Source of the DNA: Pyrenochaeta sp. MPI-SDFR-AT-0127
Lineage: Eukaryota; Ascomycota; Dothideomycetes; Pleosporales; Cucurbitariaceae
Assembly (NCBI GenBank): GCA_020747015.1
Contig: JAGTJM010000021.1
Coordinates: forward strand, 310,001 to 374,000
Direction of reading: 5' to 3'
Length of the DNA: 64,000 nt
The stretch's first letter is position 1. Each line of letters begins with the position of its first letter. The notes under the pieces are model-generated. The model was given only the letters and a program-made list of their open reading frames with translations. It ran no database searches and was not told the DNA's origin. Shown here piece by piece: positions 11,132 through 23,309 of this stretch. The position numbers and the translations under genes were made by a program.

Positions 11132-12046
11132 CTACGCATTCAGACGTCGTAACAGTCCTCCCAGCGGCCCAATAGCCTTTCTGCTAAGAGCTGCGTCCCG
11201 ACCTCCATCCTTCGTTCTGCAAATTGCTTTCTCAACCCTGCCGTCCTTGGTGATAGTCATGATTGCGGTTCGTATATCAGACCATGTGATCGTTAACTGC
11301 CGGACCGCGGCATCAGTTTCGATATCCAGTATGCGGGCAGCGCCAGCCTCTCCGTCCGCGTCCTCAACATCTGAGCTGTCCTCATCGTCGCTAACGAACG
11401 CGTTCAAGACCTTCATGGTGTCTTCAGAGCTTCTCTCTTGCTCATCCCGTCGTGAACTTGTGATACCCGCTTCTTTCTTCAAATCCTCCACGGCCTTGAC
11501 ACGCATATGCCAGCTCACCAATTCCTTTCGCAATGTCCGCCCAAAGCGAATTAAATCTTGCTCGGGATCTGTAGCTCCTTCAGCCTCCTTTCCGCTCACC
11601 GGTAACCATCTGTTTGCCAACTGTTGTAGAGGAACACATGGCGGTATAGTGTGTTTGTGTATTTTCAATACTCTTTCCCCACTCCTTTCTATGATTTTAA
11701 GTAAGACGTGATACGTCTCGACAAACTTGCTGCCAACCGACACATCGACGCTGACACCAAGAATATTGCCGTTATTCTCAGCGTGCGGGTCGGGGTCCTT
11801 GACCTTGTACGCTGTTACACCGGCGCAAGCGCGGTAGATGTTCTCAGTATTGCGTTTTGATTGCTGAACGATCGTCTCCTGAGCGGTTTTGGCCGATTTG
11901 TCGCGTTGGTCATCATGTCGGAGACGCGCTGCGAGGTGGGGTTGTGAATAGAGGATCGACGCCAGGTTTGCGCGGTGCGCGCGAAGTGTCGCAATGTGCG
12001 CATTGAGGTCGCTGATATCCGTGTCAAGTTGTTCTACTGTCTCCAT
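11132..12046 (-). CDS. Inner kinetochore protein CENP-O (Mcm21/Mal2) homologue
   Basis: A single exon of 304 residues. The N-terminus is a short coiled coil (METVEQLDTDISDLNAHIATL). The body has the pattern of the CENP-O family: NIYRACAGVTAYKV, GNILGVSVDVSV, FVETYHVLLKI, HKHTIPPCVPLQQLANRWLP, FGRTLRKELVSWHMR. These correspond to the tandem RWD-like domains. An acidic insertion (SDDEDSSDVEDADGE) precedes the last strands. CENP-O belongs to the COMA/CENP-OPQUR part of the CCAN. The frame is open further upstream, but the ATG at 12046 begins the conserved coiled coil and the extra residues look random. Confidence 0.82.
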   Translation of the reverse strand: METVEQLDTDISDLNAHIATLRAHRANLASILYSQPHLAARLRHDDQRDKSAKTAQETIVQQSKRNTENIYRACAGVTAYKVKDPDPHAENNGNILGVSVDVSVGSKFVETYHVLLKIIERSGERVLKIHKHTIPPCVPLQQLANRWLPVSGKEAEGATDPEQDLIRFGRTLRKELVSWHMRVKAVEDLKKEAGITSSRRDEQERSSEDTMKVLNAFVSDDEDSSDVEDADGEAGAARILDIETDAAVRQLTITWSDIRTAIMTITKDGRVEKAICRTKDGGRDAALSRKAIGPLGGLLRRLNA

Positions 12047-12485
12047 GGCTGGGGCGTGTTGAGTATTGGTCAGCGGTGGGGAGTATTGATGTTGAAGCAC
12101 GCGGCATTGAGGGCGGAGGAATATCCGTCGCGTAAGCACGTGGTAAGCAGGGATAACGTGGGATGAAAGCACCGGGTCGCCTCCGCCGATCTGAGAAGGA
12201 CACGGTTCCAACCAGGAACAAACACTTGGGACCGCGGCATCATCGCTGCATATTGGTGTCCGCATCAACGTATCTCCGTTGGTTTCGTAACACGTTCGTT
12301 CTTCTTCACCAGTCACTCACTCAGGCACTCTGCTATTACTCCTTTTCCATTCTGACAACGACCAACTTTTCCAAAACCCACATAAATACCATCTTTCACC
12401 CCCTGTCCCCACGAATCCCCAACATCCACACCCCGCGACTACTCCGAGCACCCCTCCCGACCAGCCGAAATCCTCAATACCGCAA
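12047..12485. other. Divergent promoter region CENP-O / AT-1
   Basis: This 439 bp region separates the starts of two divergently transcribed genes. The half next to AT-1 is pyrimidine-rich on the plus strand. No gene is seen. Confidence 0.5.
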
Positions 12486-14336
12486 ATGAGCAAACGAGCC
12501 TCGAGATCCAAAAACCGCGGCTCTGTACTACGCCAGCAGCCTTCTACCGACACTCTGCAAGAGAAAGGGAACGGACATGCAAATACTAGTGCCACTATGA
12601 ACGGCGTCATGTTGGAACATCGGCGCAAGCACGCCTCCTTCGACAGCACCTCTCCATCGAGCCAGGCTGCATCGCTCATGGGCAACTCGACCTTTAGCCT
12701 GGACGACGATATACCGCCTCTAGGGGACGAGGAGGAGGGATCATCGAAGGGTTTCTTCGAACTGTCGAAGAAGGATCAGAGCAACTTTTTGCTGCTTGTG
12801 TTGCTCTATTTTCTTCAGGGTATCCCTATGGGATTGGCGCATGGCTCTGTCCCATTCCTGTTGAAGAACAACGTGTCGTATTCAGCCATAGGCGTGTTTT
12901 CACTAGCCGCATACCCTTATTCTCTCAAGCTTCTCTGGAGCCCCATCGTCGATGCAGTTTGGTCGCCTAAAGTCGGTCGCCGGAAGAGCTGGATTCTACC
13001 TATCCAGACCATCTCTGGATTCTCAATGATCTGGTTGGGTAAGAATATCAACAGGATGATGAAGGAGGCGGGCGAAAACGATGGCGCAGTCTGGAACTTC
13101 ACTTGGTGGTGGTTTGCGCTTGTGTTTCTGTGCGCTACACAGGACATTGCCGTAGATGGTAAGGCACCAAATCTCTATGCTTCGCTCATACTAACCATGG
13201 ACAGGCTGGGCACTCACCCTTCTTGCTAAAGAGAACCTCGCATACGCCTCTACCGCCCAGACCGTAGGTCTGACAGCCGGCCAATTCCTCTCTTATACCG
13301 TCTTTCTCGCCTTCAACTCTAAAGACTTTGCCAACAAATGGTTCCGCCCCCTCGGCTCGCCCGGCCAAACCGGCCTCATGGAGCTTGACGGATACCTGAC
13401 GTTTTGGGGCTGGGCATACCTGGTTGTCACCTTCGGCCTCGCAGTCATGAAGAAAGAAGATCGCGACAGGAATGGTGACAGCATCAAGGAGGTCTATAAG
13501 ACTATGTGGGGCATTTTGAAGCTCAAGAATATCCAGAGTTTCATCATCATCCACCTCATCGCCAAGATTGGCTTCCAAGCGAACGATGCTGTTACCAGCC
13601 TTAAGTTGCTCGACAAGGGACTTAAGCAAGAACAGCTCTCTCTGGTTATCTTGATCGACTTCCCTGTTGAAGTCTTCCTTGGGTACTACATTGGTAAATG
13701 GTGCCAATCCTACCCCCCAATGCATATCTGGTGCTGGTCCTTCGTTGGGCGTTTAGTTGCAGCGGGCTTCGCACAGTTCGTTGTATCCATTTTCCCTGCT
13801 GGCGGAGCAACGTCTAGCTTCTTGCTGCTCGTTATCGCTGAGCATGTTCTGTCGACATTTATGAATACGGTCATGTTTGTGGCAGTGAGTGCATTCCATG
13901 CAAAGATATCAGATCCGGTGATTGGAGGGACATATATGACGCTTCTCGCTACGTGAGTCCTTTCCCCTTTTCCATACTCCCTTGGTGAAGACTAACACTG
14001 TTCAGCGTTTCGAATCTTGGCGGTACTTTCCCACGCTACTTTGTGTTGAAGGCCGTTGATATCTTCACCTCAGCTACTTGCCAGCCTCCTACAGTTCCGC
14101 CCAAGACGGAGCTCCTCAAAGGGCCTCTTGTTACTCAATCGTTTTCATGTTCCTTGGAGCTAGACAAGCATCGCTGCCGCGACGGTGGAGGCATCTGCAA
14201 CGTTACAACAGACGGATATTACATTGTCAATATTTTATGTATCGTCATTGGGGTCGTGACATTCTGGGGATACATCAAGCCGGCGGTTATGAGGATACAG
14301 GCGTTGCCCTTACGGGCATGGCGGTTGGCTGGGTGA
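12486..14336 (+). CDS. Acetyl-CoA transporter (AT-1, SLC33A1 family)
   Basis: Exons 12486-13158, 13205-13952 and 14006-14336 give 583 residues. A polar N-terminus of about 95 residues is followed by many membrane helices of the major facilitator type. The family signatures are clear: LLYFLQGIPMGLAHGSVPFLL, YSLKLLWSPIVDAVW, GRRKSWILPIQ, TQDIAVDGWALTLL, NLGGTFPRYFVLK. SLC33A1 brings acetyl-CoA into the ER lumen for acetylation of proteins and glycolipids. Without the first intron the DIAVDGWALTLL motif is broken, which supports that splice. The last exon has a Cys-rich luminal loop (CRDGGGICNVTTDG) before the final helix. Confidence 0.92.
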
Positions 14337-15470
14337 GTAGTGGATGGTCGTAGAACATTGCCATGAAGCTTAGACATCACAACCTGTACGATTACATATA
14401 CAAGATAGTTTGCAATCATCCGGAACCTCATCAGAACCACATGCCGCGCCTCAGCCTTCGAAGAGTCTATGTTTGTCATCTCTCTGACTGCTTAGTCATC
14501 AGCGTCGAGCCCCAGTGGGCCTTCAGAGAACATGCGATGACTCAATATGCCTCCCCAGTAAAATCTTCAGTGCCAGAGATCTTCAGTCAGACGACCGCCT
14601 GATGACGGCAGTCGCCACGACATGCCGAATTCGCACGGGCGATGCGCGTCCTCCCGTGATCAGGCGTTTCTGGACGACCAATGGTGGCACGCCTGATACC
14701 GTCGCGTAAGCGCCACTGCATGGCTCTGTCTCGAAGACATGCAGGAACAATTTAGGGGCACAGGACATGTCTCAAGTTCTTCTGACAGATCGCCTCTCCA
14801 ATCAAGCGCGCATTGAAGCGAAACTGTATTGCTCCTTGCTATCCCCACGCCATGCGTTAGTGTGACGTTTGGCCGACAATATTGCGATTGAGTGCTCAAT
14901 GACATGAACCGGTGGGTGACGCACTCGGCGTACATAAGCAGAACTGCCTCGACCCCCGTTGGGATGCCGAGGGTGCCGATGACGGAAGATTTGGAGCGCT
15001 GTCAGAGTCAAACGGTCCGTAGCAAGTGTCCCTAGGACTTCGCGCCTGCGGCTCTCCGATGCTTGCCAGGCCAATCCTACCGGCGAGACGTGCAGAAGCG
15101 TCCGAGTTGTGCAGAACCTGGAACGCTTAGCTGAAGCGAGGCTGTCCCCAAAGTGGAAGCGTGTCTGTGTTCACAAATTATCTGCTGATTTACTTGCTCT
15201 CACTCAATCCCTTTTGCATCTTTATATTGTTTAAATACCTGCATACGTGTACGCTCAGCACCTCGTGCCAAACTCCACGCGATACCTGCACGTCAAATAC
15301 ATACGCGAATATCCCGCCGTTGTGCAACATTAATATCAAACCCCTGCGAACCTTCTCAAGTCTGACGAACCGCTTTTCGGCTTCTACCAAGGCTGTCACT
15401 TCGACCGGACTCCCGAATCCGTGTCGCATCACCTACCGTGTTCTTACCGGCTAGATCACGGACCTTTGTC
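14337..15470. other. Intergenic region between AT-1 and the peroxiredoxin gene
   Basis: No supported gene in 1.1 kb. A near-perfect inverted repeat (ATCAGGCG ... CGCCTGAT, about 14660-14698) could form a hairpin. It lies over 300 bp past AT-1 and may be chance or a transcript-end structure. Confidence 0.45.
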
Positions 15471-16490
15471 ATGGCATACTCGGCATACACACCCAAAGCG
15501 CGGGTTCAACGACCTGCACCGCATTTCTCAGGCACAGCAGTCATTGATGGCACATTCGAGGGTATGTCTGCAAGTTCGATCCGCTGTGAAAAGGCGGCGC
15601 CTATCCAAACCTTCCTTTAAAGCCAACGCAAGCTAACCTTTCAACCCAGAACTTAGTCTAACTGCCTACACATCTACCAAGCAATGGCTAGTCCTCGGCT
15701 TCGTCCCCATGGCCTGGACCTTCGTATGTCCTACCGAGATAATCGCCTTCAGTGAGCGAGCCTCCGACTTCGCCGCGCGCGGCGCGAGCGTCGTCTTTGC
15801 GAGTACGGACAGCGAATATAGCTTGCTAGCATGGACAAACGCAAGTAAGAAGGACGGTGGATTAGGGAAGATCAACATCCCGCTGCTGAGCGATAAAAAC
15901 CACAGTGTTAGCAAGGATTATGGGGTCTTGATCGAGGAGGAAGGTATTGCATTAAGAGGGCTGTTCTTGATTGACCCCCACGGCATTGTCCGACAGGTAT
16001 GTCTGAACCCTAAGGATGTGCGGATTTTGCGGAGCTACATTAGATGGCAATCTAGAGTATCTCAAGAAACACTAGCTGACATACCCTTGATTAGATTACA
16101 ATCAACGACCTCCCCGTCGGTCGCAGCGTAGACGAAACACTCCGCCTCATCGACGCCTTCCAATTTACAGACAAGTACGGCGAAGTACGTCCCAAACACT
16201 TCTTACCATATCTACCACTACCCTTCACACCCCCCATTACTTATACTCATATTTGCATGCACGCTAACGCGCAACTACAGGTCTGCCCCGCAAACTGGAA
16301 TCCCGGGGATGAAACGATCAAGGCTACACCACAGGGCAACAAAGTCTACCTTGATAAAGTCCATGCGGATACCAAGATGTCAGATGTTGCCAAAACGAAT
16401 GGTAGGACTTCCTCCTCTTATGGCTTCTAGTCAGAGGCTGTACATAAGCATTATAGTGGCAAGCTAATTCGTAGCACAGGGACCTCCTAA
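15471..16490 (+). CDS. Typical 2-Cys peroxiredoxin
   Basis: Exons 15471-15561, 15650-15996, 16095-16184, 16281-16401 and a short last exon give about 219 residues. The peroxidatic Cys57 is in FVCPTEI and the resolving Cys178 is in VCPANW, the 2-Cys pair of Tsa1/Prx1-4 enzymes that reduce peroxides with thioredoxin. GGLG (in DGGLGKINIPLLSD), tied to sensitivity to over-oxidation, is present. The residues before the active site read PMAWTF where the family usually has PLDFTF. The end is uncertain. With the CACAG acceptor the last codons are GTS-stop (as given). With the nearby GTAG acceptor the tail would be about nine residues longer. Confidence 0.85.
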
Positions 16491-17238
16491 AACAGTAAGC
16501 ACTTCAGCCTGATTGATCATTTGATGTTAGCTTGCTCTCGCTACTGGTGCTGGTAGTGGCGTTCTTCGCATTCTGGCATTGCTTTGGCGCTAGTAAAGAG
16601 CTTCGTTGCTTTTATTCTTAGTGAGATCTGTCAACATGATTCCAAACAGTACATTGGACTTGGTTTGGTCGCGTTATTGCGGCGCTCTTTGTACTGTCAG
16701 GCCGCGGTTTCGCTCTCCCTTCCACGTTTAGTTATCCCTTCAGATCTCAAATCTTATGTACAAATTATCGGGTGAGACTATCGAATCGATTACAAAGGAA
16801 TAATATGAGGAAACTCAGTTGCAACGCTTCTATCCACATGGAGAATTTATACGGGTTTTGCCATTTGTAGAAGCCGAGAGCGACTAACCAGATAAAAATC
16901 GTGATTTGAGAGGATTATGAACTTCGAGAGCGATTTAGGTTTTCAGGCAGCAAAGGATGAACGGAACAACACAACTGACACGAGAAAGCAGGTCTACAGA
17001 TAATGTAGAAGTGAAACAGATGCTCGTCCGATTATTCAAGTACGTTCGGAAGCTGCAGAATCGAATTCTGATATCTTCGATAGTTTACCGAGAATTATAG
17101 CGATGCAGTCGTACTGGAAGGGGCCAATCGTGATGGTTGTACCGTGTTAGCGTATCTTGGCGGGCCTGACATGTCAACCAAACTGTGGGCGAGGCACCTC
17201 TCTCCTCCTACAAATGGTTTCTCAAACAGTCTACCAAA
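16491..17238. other. Intergenic region upstream of the telobox gene
   Basis: Roughly 750 bp of moderately AT-rich sequence with no recognisable gene. The frame of the next gene is open upstream of its first ATG to about 17185, but that part has no ATG. Confidence 0.45.
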
Positions 17239-19703
17239 ATGGAGCTTCGCATAACCACACTACTGGATATCCCACATGAGGAGAGATTTATACATGGATC
17301 TATGTGTCTCCCGAGACCGTTGCCCGGCGCGATTAGGCCGCATCCAGTCGAGCCGCCATCTGTTAGCGATGATGTGCCTGTGATGGCAAGTTCCAGCACT
17401 CGTGACTTGGAATCAAAGTATCATCGTCGTGCACAGGTGCAACCAACCCTCTGCTCCACTCGATCAGGACCAGGCGCCCCGATAGCACAGGTTTTAAACA
17501 ATGAGGTACCGTTACTTCATACCCCACCACCTGGAGCTCCTACACCTATATCTCCAACTGCGCCTTTTAGCGGTAGGCTTGTGGATCTCTTACTGGATGG
17601 CTCAGAAGAAAAAACCAAGCGAAGAGAGTGGGAACAGCGTCCTATACAGCCAGCGCTTGTAGGGGGCGAAAATACTGTGATCAAGCTTCCAAAGCTACCC
17701 CAATTACCACCAAAGGCAGCGAAAAGGCCCAGAATCCCACCTCTGCTACAAGGCCTACATCAGCCACCGCCATTGCCGCCTGAAGGTAGACTTTTCCCCC
17801 CAATTACCAGTGAAAAGAATGCATTCCCGAGAAGCCCGGGAGAAAGACTTGGCTACGACACATATACTGAAGAGATTTCTGGGAGGTTAGAGGATATACC
17901 CGCGCGTTCAGACACTGATGCGATGGAAATGACTAGAGGCTCTCAGAGTGATAAAAGTACTGGGGAACTTCATGTTATACCTCGAATGTCGCCATCAACA
18001 AAGGTCGCAGTGGCCAACGAAACAAACAAGGCATCGAACAAAAGAACATTATCCGAACGTGATGGCCGAAACAAGCGTACTAAAAAACGGAACAAGTGGT
18101 CAGAGACTGAGACTAAACATCTTCTTATCGGTGTTAGCAGGTTTGGTATTGGCAATTGGAAGAAAATACTGCAAGATCCGGAGTTCGAATTCAACGAACG
18201 GACTGCGGTTGACTGGTATTGAGCCATGTCCTCAGAGACTGCTGTGAAAGCTTTGCTAACCTTAGTAGTAAGCCATATCTCGCCTTCTCATCCTTCCTCA
18301 ACTCAAACGATGCTCGCGCAGAGCATTGCTTGATGATGTGCAATAATCGAGAAGTGGGCATCTACACAATATGAGGAGTTTCTGCTAACTGTGTATAAAC
18401 TTAAGTGAAAGACCGGTTTCGAGTCTGTTGCCCTAGTGCAAGTCAAAAGCTACGGAAAGGAAAACGAGGTCACACCTTACCAGACGTTCGGCAGATATAT
18501 GCTTCAAAAACAACCCAAGGGATAGATAACACTGAAGTGGTCGATCGTAGCAGACCTTGTACTGATGTTTCAGTGGAGCAACAAATTAAAGATCATCAAC
18601 GTGAGCTCGTCCGCCGTAAGGTGCCGGCTGACTTTACTGAACTAGGCATACGTGAGCCCTTCCTCAAAAGCACGCGTCGACCACGGCGCAGATTCAGTAC
18701 TCACGATGACCAGAATCTGTTGGTAGGTTTTGAGAGGTACGGGCCTGTTTGGCATACCATACGCGATGACACGGAACTGGGTTTCGGTACACGCCATCCG
18801 ACAGATTTACGCGACCGCTTTCGGATCAGATACCCGGAGAAGTACGCAAAGGCTGGGTACAAATTAAAGCCAAAAGAGGAACGTATCATTGAAGACCGAA
18901 CGAATGAACGCCTCAGACAGATGCATCAGCCACATTTGGAGTACGTTAAAGACGCAGAACAGGCATCCGCTGAGAATGGAAAAGAGCTTCAGCCCGGCGT
19001 GGATACTGGACGAGTAATATGCAAGGGCGACCCTATTCCCACTACGGCAATCTTCCCACCCATGTCTTCAACTTATAAGTCTTTCGGAATGGCCCCATAC
19101 TTTCCTGATTCGCTCCCTGCTCTATTGGATGATGATGCGGTCTCAGATGATTGGGAAGGAACCAAAAGTCCAATCACGCTGAATCGAAACATCCTACAGT
19201 GGGCTGATGCAAATCCGGCGACCTCATCCGCCATTCCCACGCCATCCGCGAATACCTATGAAACATCACTGAATATCTTCGTCACTAGCGATGGAATTCA
19301 CATCGACCCTTTAGCAACCCTTCAACTCCCAATGACGACTTCTAATAGCAATGTCTCGCCGATCGTGAATGATCAGTCCGGTAACACAGGCTCTGGTATG
19401 CACCAGCAACCTACAATTGCGAGCGGGAGGCTTAACGTTCCGGGTGATATGAGAGGGTCCTCGAACGGAACAACTGAGGCCACTGATCCAAAGCGCACGT
19501 TCTCCATAGGCACTGCGACTGTGCTGCCTCGAACGCCGAATCTTCCGACTATTGTTTTCCCTTATGTTCCAGCCGCGAGCGCCAGGACCACTTTGCATAA
19601 CCTTCCCACTCCAGCAGATTTGTTATTGGGCATGGAACTTGGGAAATCGGAACCCCAATCTCTCGGTATCCTAGATGATACTCTCGGCCTCGCAATGCCT
19701 TGA
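17239..19703 (+). CDS. Double Myb/telobox DNA-binding protein (Teb1/Tay1-like)
   Basis: Exons 17239-18214 and 18406-19703 give 757 residues. The first 270 are Pro-rich and probably disordered. The first Myb repeat (about 280-335) reads NKWSETETKHLLIGVSRFG, then GNWKKIL and the telobox VDLKDRFR. The second (about 420-475) has RRRFSTHDDQNLLVGF, then PTDLRDRFRIRYP. Two telobox-type Myb repeats are the mark of S. pombe Teb1 and Yarrowia Tay1, which bind double-stranded telomere-like repeats. The first telobox is encoded across the intron. No single GT-AG intron joins VD to LKDRFR, but a nested pair does (see the twin intron entry). The C-terminal 250 residues are low complexity. Whether it acts at telomeres or promoters cannot be told. 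Confidence 0.82.
18215..18405 (+). other. Candidate [D1] spliceosomal twin intron in the telobox gene
   Basis: The exon ends ...GTT GAC T at 18214. Base G18215 is followed by a 50 nt inner intron, 18216-18265 (starts GTATTG, branch GCTAAC, ends CTTAG). Removing it joins G18215 to TAGTAAG and so makes an outer donor, GTAGTA. The outer intron uses a CTAAC at 18385-18389 and ends at AAG 18405. Joining 18214 to 18406 gives GAC TTG AAA GAC = D L K D, the telobox. A third nested layer is possible: GTAAGC at 18268 to GCGCAG would leave an outer donor GTAAGC. Confidence 0.7.
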
Positions 19704-20216
19704 GCTATGTGCCTGGGCTCGCTGCTTCTCGACCTATGTAGTCCACTGGTAGCGCTGGGCGGACAAGTTTGCACAACCGAAGCTCTCTAATCAGAATACC
19801 TCAAAAGCCTGAGGGACGGAGACGCCTTGACTTATCAGATACCGGTGTCGGTCATGACTGGTGAGGACAGGGAATGTCCCAAGGCTTGACAACCTCTGCA
19901 CAACATGAAAATCGCGCCCACAGCCAAATATGTGGATGATGCTAGAAGCAACATGTGTTACGCTTAAGAAAGCGCATAAGTCACTAGGACGCTTTCTGGC
20001 GGATGTCTATCCATATGTTTCTTCGTCTGTCGAAAGTTGAGTACGTGCTCCTGTTGACAACGCAGAATGGCCATTGAACTTAATTCACGCATTCCTGAAT
20101 TTCCAATTCGCACATCATTGCAAAGCTAACTAATAAGTTTAGGGATGAAGTTTTCGTCCAACAACTACCGTATAATATGCATGAAATGGCGAGAAAATAA
20201 ACATTGTACCAGTCGT
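19704..20216. other. Intergenic region between converging telobox and annexin genes
   Basis: About 510 bp between two stop codons. No gene or clear repeat is visible. Confidence 0.5.
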
Positions 20217-22494
20217 TCACCTACTGCTTTGACAAAGAGCAATGCAAAACTCCCTGAAGTCACCTTTCGTGGCCTCTTCTACATCTTCCTCAACAACACG
20301 GCCATATTTCTCCTCGTACTCTGTCTTTACCCTAAGGAGATGAAGACGATCCCAATGCAGTCTTACGAGTCGGGAGATGAGCAATTCAAACCTTTGTTGG
20401 CGTTCATGCTTGCTGGATGAAGTCTCTCGCGATGACAACCGTCCAGCAGACGCACGTGGGCCTTCGATAGTTGGTTCGATGAGATCCATGAGTGCGTGGT
20501 GTATGAGCATGGCGTCTCTGGCAGGACGATTGATAACGCCATTCAAAATGTGTGCAATTACTTCACCCTGTCCTATTGTCAGCCAACAAGCATGTCAGAA
20601 CGAGTGAAACTTGCTCACCACAAGGTTGTTGCTCTTCCTCAGCGCATCCCGAGCAAAGTTGCCTTGATATTTCCTCTCGTATGTCCTTAAAACCTCTCTC
20701 AGATGTACATCACTCCGCATGATAACGACACTTAACATAGTGCTTTCGCCTCCCTCTCTAGCTTTCATGGCCTTGTACAAGGTGTCAACGTCCCGGTTCC
20801 GATATTCAATGGGCCAAACGTCACTTTCTTCCTGGCGTTCACCTTCTAGTGCCATCAAAACAGCTTTGCGGAACTTATCGGCCTTTAGCTCCTTGTCCAT
20901 GCAGCGGGTGAGAGAGTCACCGTAGCGCTTATCCTTGAATGCGTCCTTTATCTCGCGGATTTCATAATTTTGACGGCCCATGAGCGCTTCGATGAGGAGC
21001 TCGCGTCGCGCCGAATTGGACTGGTACCAGTAGTTCGCCCAGTACCCTTCACCCTCGTACTTGCCTAGTGCGGTTACATAGGCCACCTTACCAAAATTAC
21101 CAGAGGTTTTCAGCTTGATGTGTTTCGCGATATTGATACCACGTCCTTGAACTTTGCAGTGCCGCTTGTACTCGGATCTCAGCTCGAGCATCTGGTCATG
21201 CGACAACGCTGGCAGGATGTCGATAATTGTGTCCGCATCTATCGTTCGCGCAGCCATGGCATCTACGAGTGCAAGCGCATCATCTGTCGCATCGTATATC
21301 CGGACTTTCCTTTTCTCCTTCTCTGGCGGACTTCGCTCACTGCGATTGTACGCCTCCATGGCCAGCTTGTCTTTGGCTTTGGACCGCGACGGTGGACTTG
21401 GTGATCGTCGTGAACCTGAATGCGCGCGATGGCGGCCATGCACAGATTGGCTCGAGGCGCGCGGGGAAAAGCTGTCAAGTGGAGGCAGATGGTCGAGGTC
21501 ATCGTCAAGCATCATGGCCTGAGGCATAGGACTAAGCGATTGGTATGTTCCGTGATATGCCTCTAGCAAAGGACTTGGGGGTGGGAGCCCACCAGCGAAT
21601 GCTCCTGGCATACCCCCAGGCACAATGGTTTGGATATCGGGCCTGTTCCCACTCACAGACAGCCTATCCATGCGCAGCCCCTCAGGTCTGCTGCCGCCCA
21701 CCGAAAGACCTTGCGGGCGCAGACCAGGCGATGGTGGCGCATTGGGCCTCCCTCCTCCGCCTGGCACCATCTCGACGACCTTGCGGCCGTCATGCGAGCT
21801 TGTCGCCCCCGAGTGCGACGCCGTGCGGTGATGCTCTGGGCGGTGAGAGTGTGTTCCCATTGGTGGCGGTGGGTAGGTAGACTGGGCTGCGGGAGGTGGT
21901 GGAGGCGCTTGGGGCATAGCTGTGTATTGAGGCTGCACAGGTGTCGGATACTGTGGGCTCGTTGCCTGCGTGGTACGTCTCACTGCGGGCGGTTGGGCGG
22001 TGCCGACAATGGGCTTCGCGGTAAAGGTGATCGTCGACGGCGGGTTCGCATACTGGAAGTTCCCGCTTGTTGATGGTGTTCTTGTCGGTGCAGCGTGCGA
22101 GGCAGGCGCCGCTGTATATGCGAATTGCTGTGCGGTCGGCGCATATTGAACGTGTCCTGGCTGCGCGTAGGCAATGCCTTGGGACGCGGGGGCTTGCGCA
22201 TACCCTGGTCGCTGCTCTGGAGGCAGATCGGACCAGTTTCCCATGGTAATGGGCTCTTCTGCGGGTCTGGCGGCCATTGTCTCAGCTCTGGTTTCTGTGG
22301 ATGTGGGATACTTCTAGGCGCAAGACTCACGTCGCATAGGGCTGACCAGGTTGTCTGACTTCGTACTGCGGGGCATCAGGTGCGCCGTATTGCTGATTCT
22401 CTCGTGCATGACTGCGTGAGCGTGCTCGCTCGCGACCGCGTCCAGGCGACTTGGACCGTGAACGGCCAGATCGGTCGTCTGGACGCAGAGACAT
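20217..22494 (-). CDS. Fungal annexin with long Pro-rich N-terminus
   Basis: Exons 22494-22331, 22287-20619 and 20567-20217 give 727 residues. The N-terminus begins with an RS-type basic stretch (RSGRSRSKSPGRGRERARSRS). About 250 residues rich in Pro, Gln, Ala and Tyr follow. The C-terminal half has annexin-like helical repeats, e.g. ALVDAMAARTIDADTIIDIL, LPALSHDQMLELRSEYKR, LIEALMGRQNYEIREIKDAF and VLRTYERKYQG. Annexins bind acidic phospholipids in a calcium-dependent way. Long Pro-rich members like this one are known in filamentous ascomycetes, and their calcium sites are often degenerate. I do not see a clean GxGT-38-E/D site. The first intron acceptor was chosen because the nearer CAG leads to a stop. 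Confidence 0.8.
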
Positions 22495-23309
22495 GGGGCC
22501 GATGTAGTCAATTTGGAAGATGGTAGAGATTGCTGTCTACGTCGTGGGCGGGCGAGGATTGCAAGTAATTTTGCTGGCTGGGGGGAAAAGTCTCCAGCCT
22601 CTGGGACAGGAAAATGCGATGGCGGGTAGCAGCTGAACCACCACGCCGCATGAGCCCCGTTAGATTCCCCTGTGGTTCGCTCCTCCATCTTGACATTTGG
22701 GGCCCAGAACTGGCAGACCAGCGACAGTTGTGCGGCCAGAGATGTGCTGCTTCAAGCAGCTTTTAGTACCATATAGAAACATAGCTTGGGGTGCTGATTA
22801 CCGAATGCGCCAATGTCGCGGTCGTGGTCGCCTTAGCCGGGCAGGGAAGCCATCGCCAATGCCACTCGACTTCGACCCTCCTAGAACTTGCCATGGTGCG
22901 CCACGGCGTTTGAGCTGAGGATTTTCGTGCCTTCGCTAAGACGCCGAGTTAAGCACCCACTTCCCTCAACCCCACGTTTTCAAGAGCAAAATCGTGGAAT
23001 ACGTCTAGCACGCAGACCCTAGTGGGCCTGGGACGCTTCCAGCACAACCACTCATGGACTGGCTTTGACATCACTCGAGCTCTCAGAAGGCTGCTGAATT
23101 GTTCATAATTATAGATTTGGTGGACTCATCTTGCCCACTAACTTGTCACATGTAGCAGCTGAAGCGATGAGCTGAGCGAGGCCTAGAAATGCGCCACGGT
23201 GTGTGGTTTGGCGAAGAGAACGAGAGCACGTATGGACGGCAACAAATAAAGGCAGCAGATGCCGTTGTGTACCAGCTCTGTATTTCCCATCTCACCTATC
23301 CTCTCCGCA
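22495..23309. other. Divergent promoter region annexin / F-box-like gene
   Basis: About 800 bp between two divergent starts. Open frames here are short and featureless. Confidence 0.45.
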
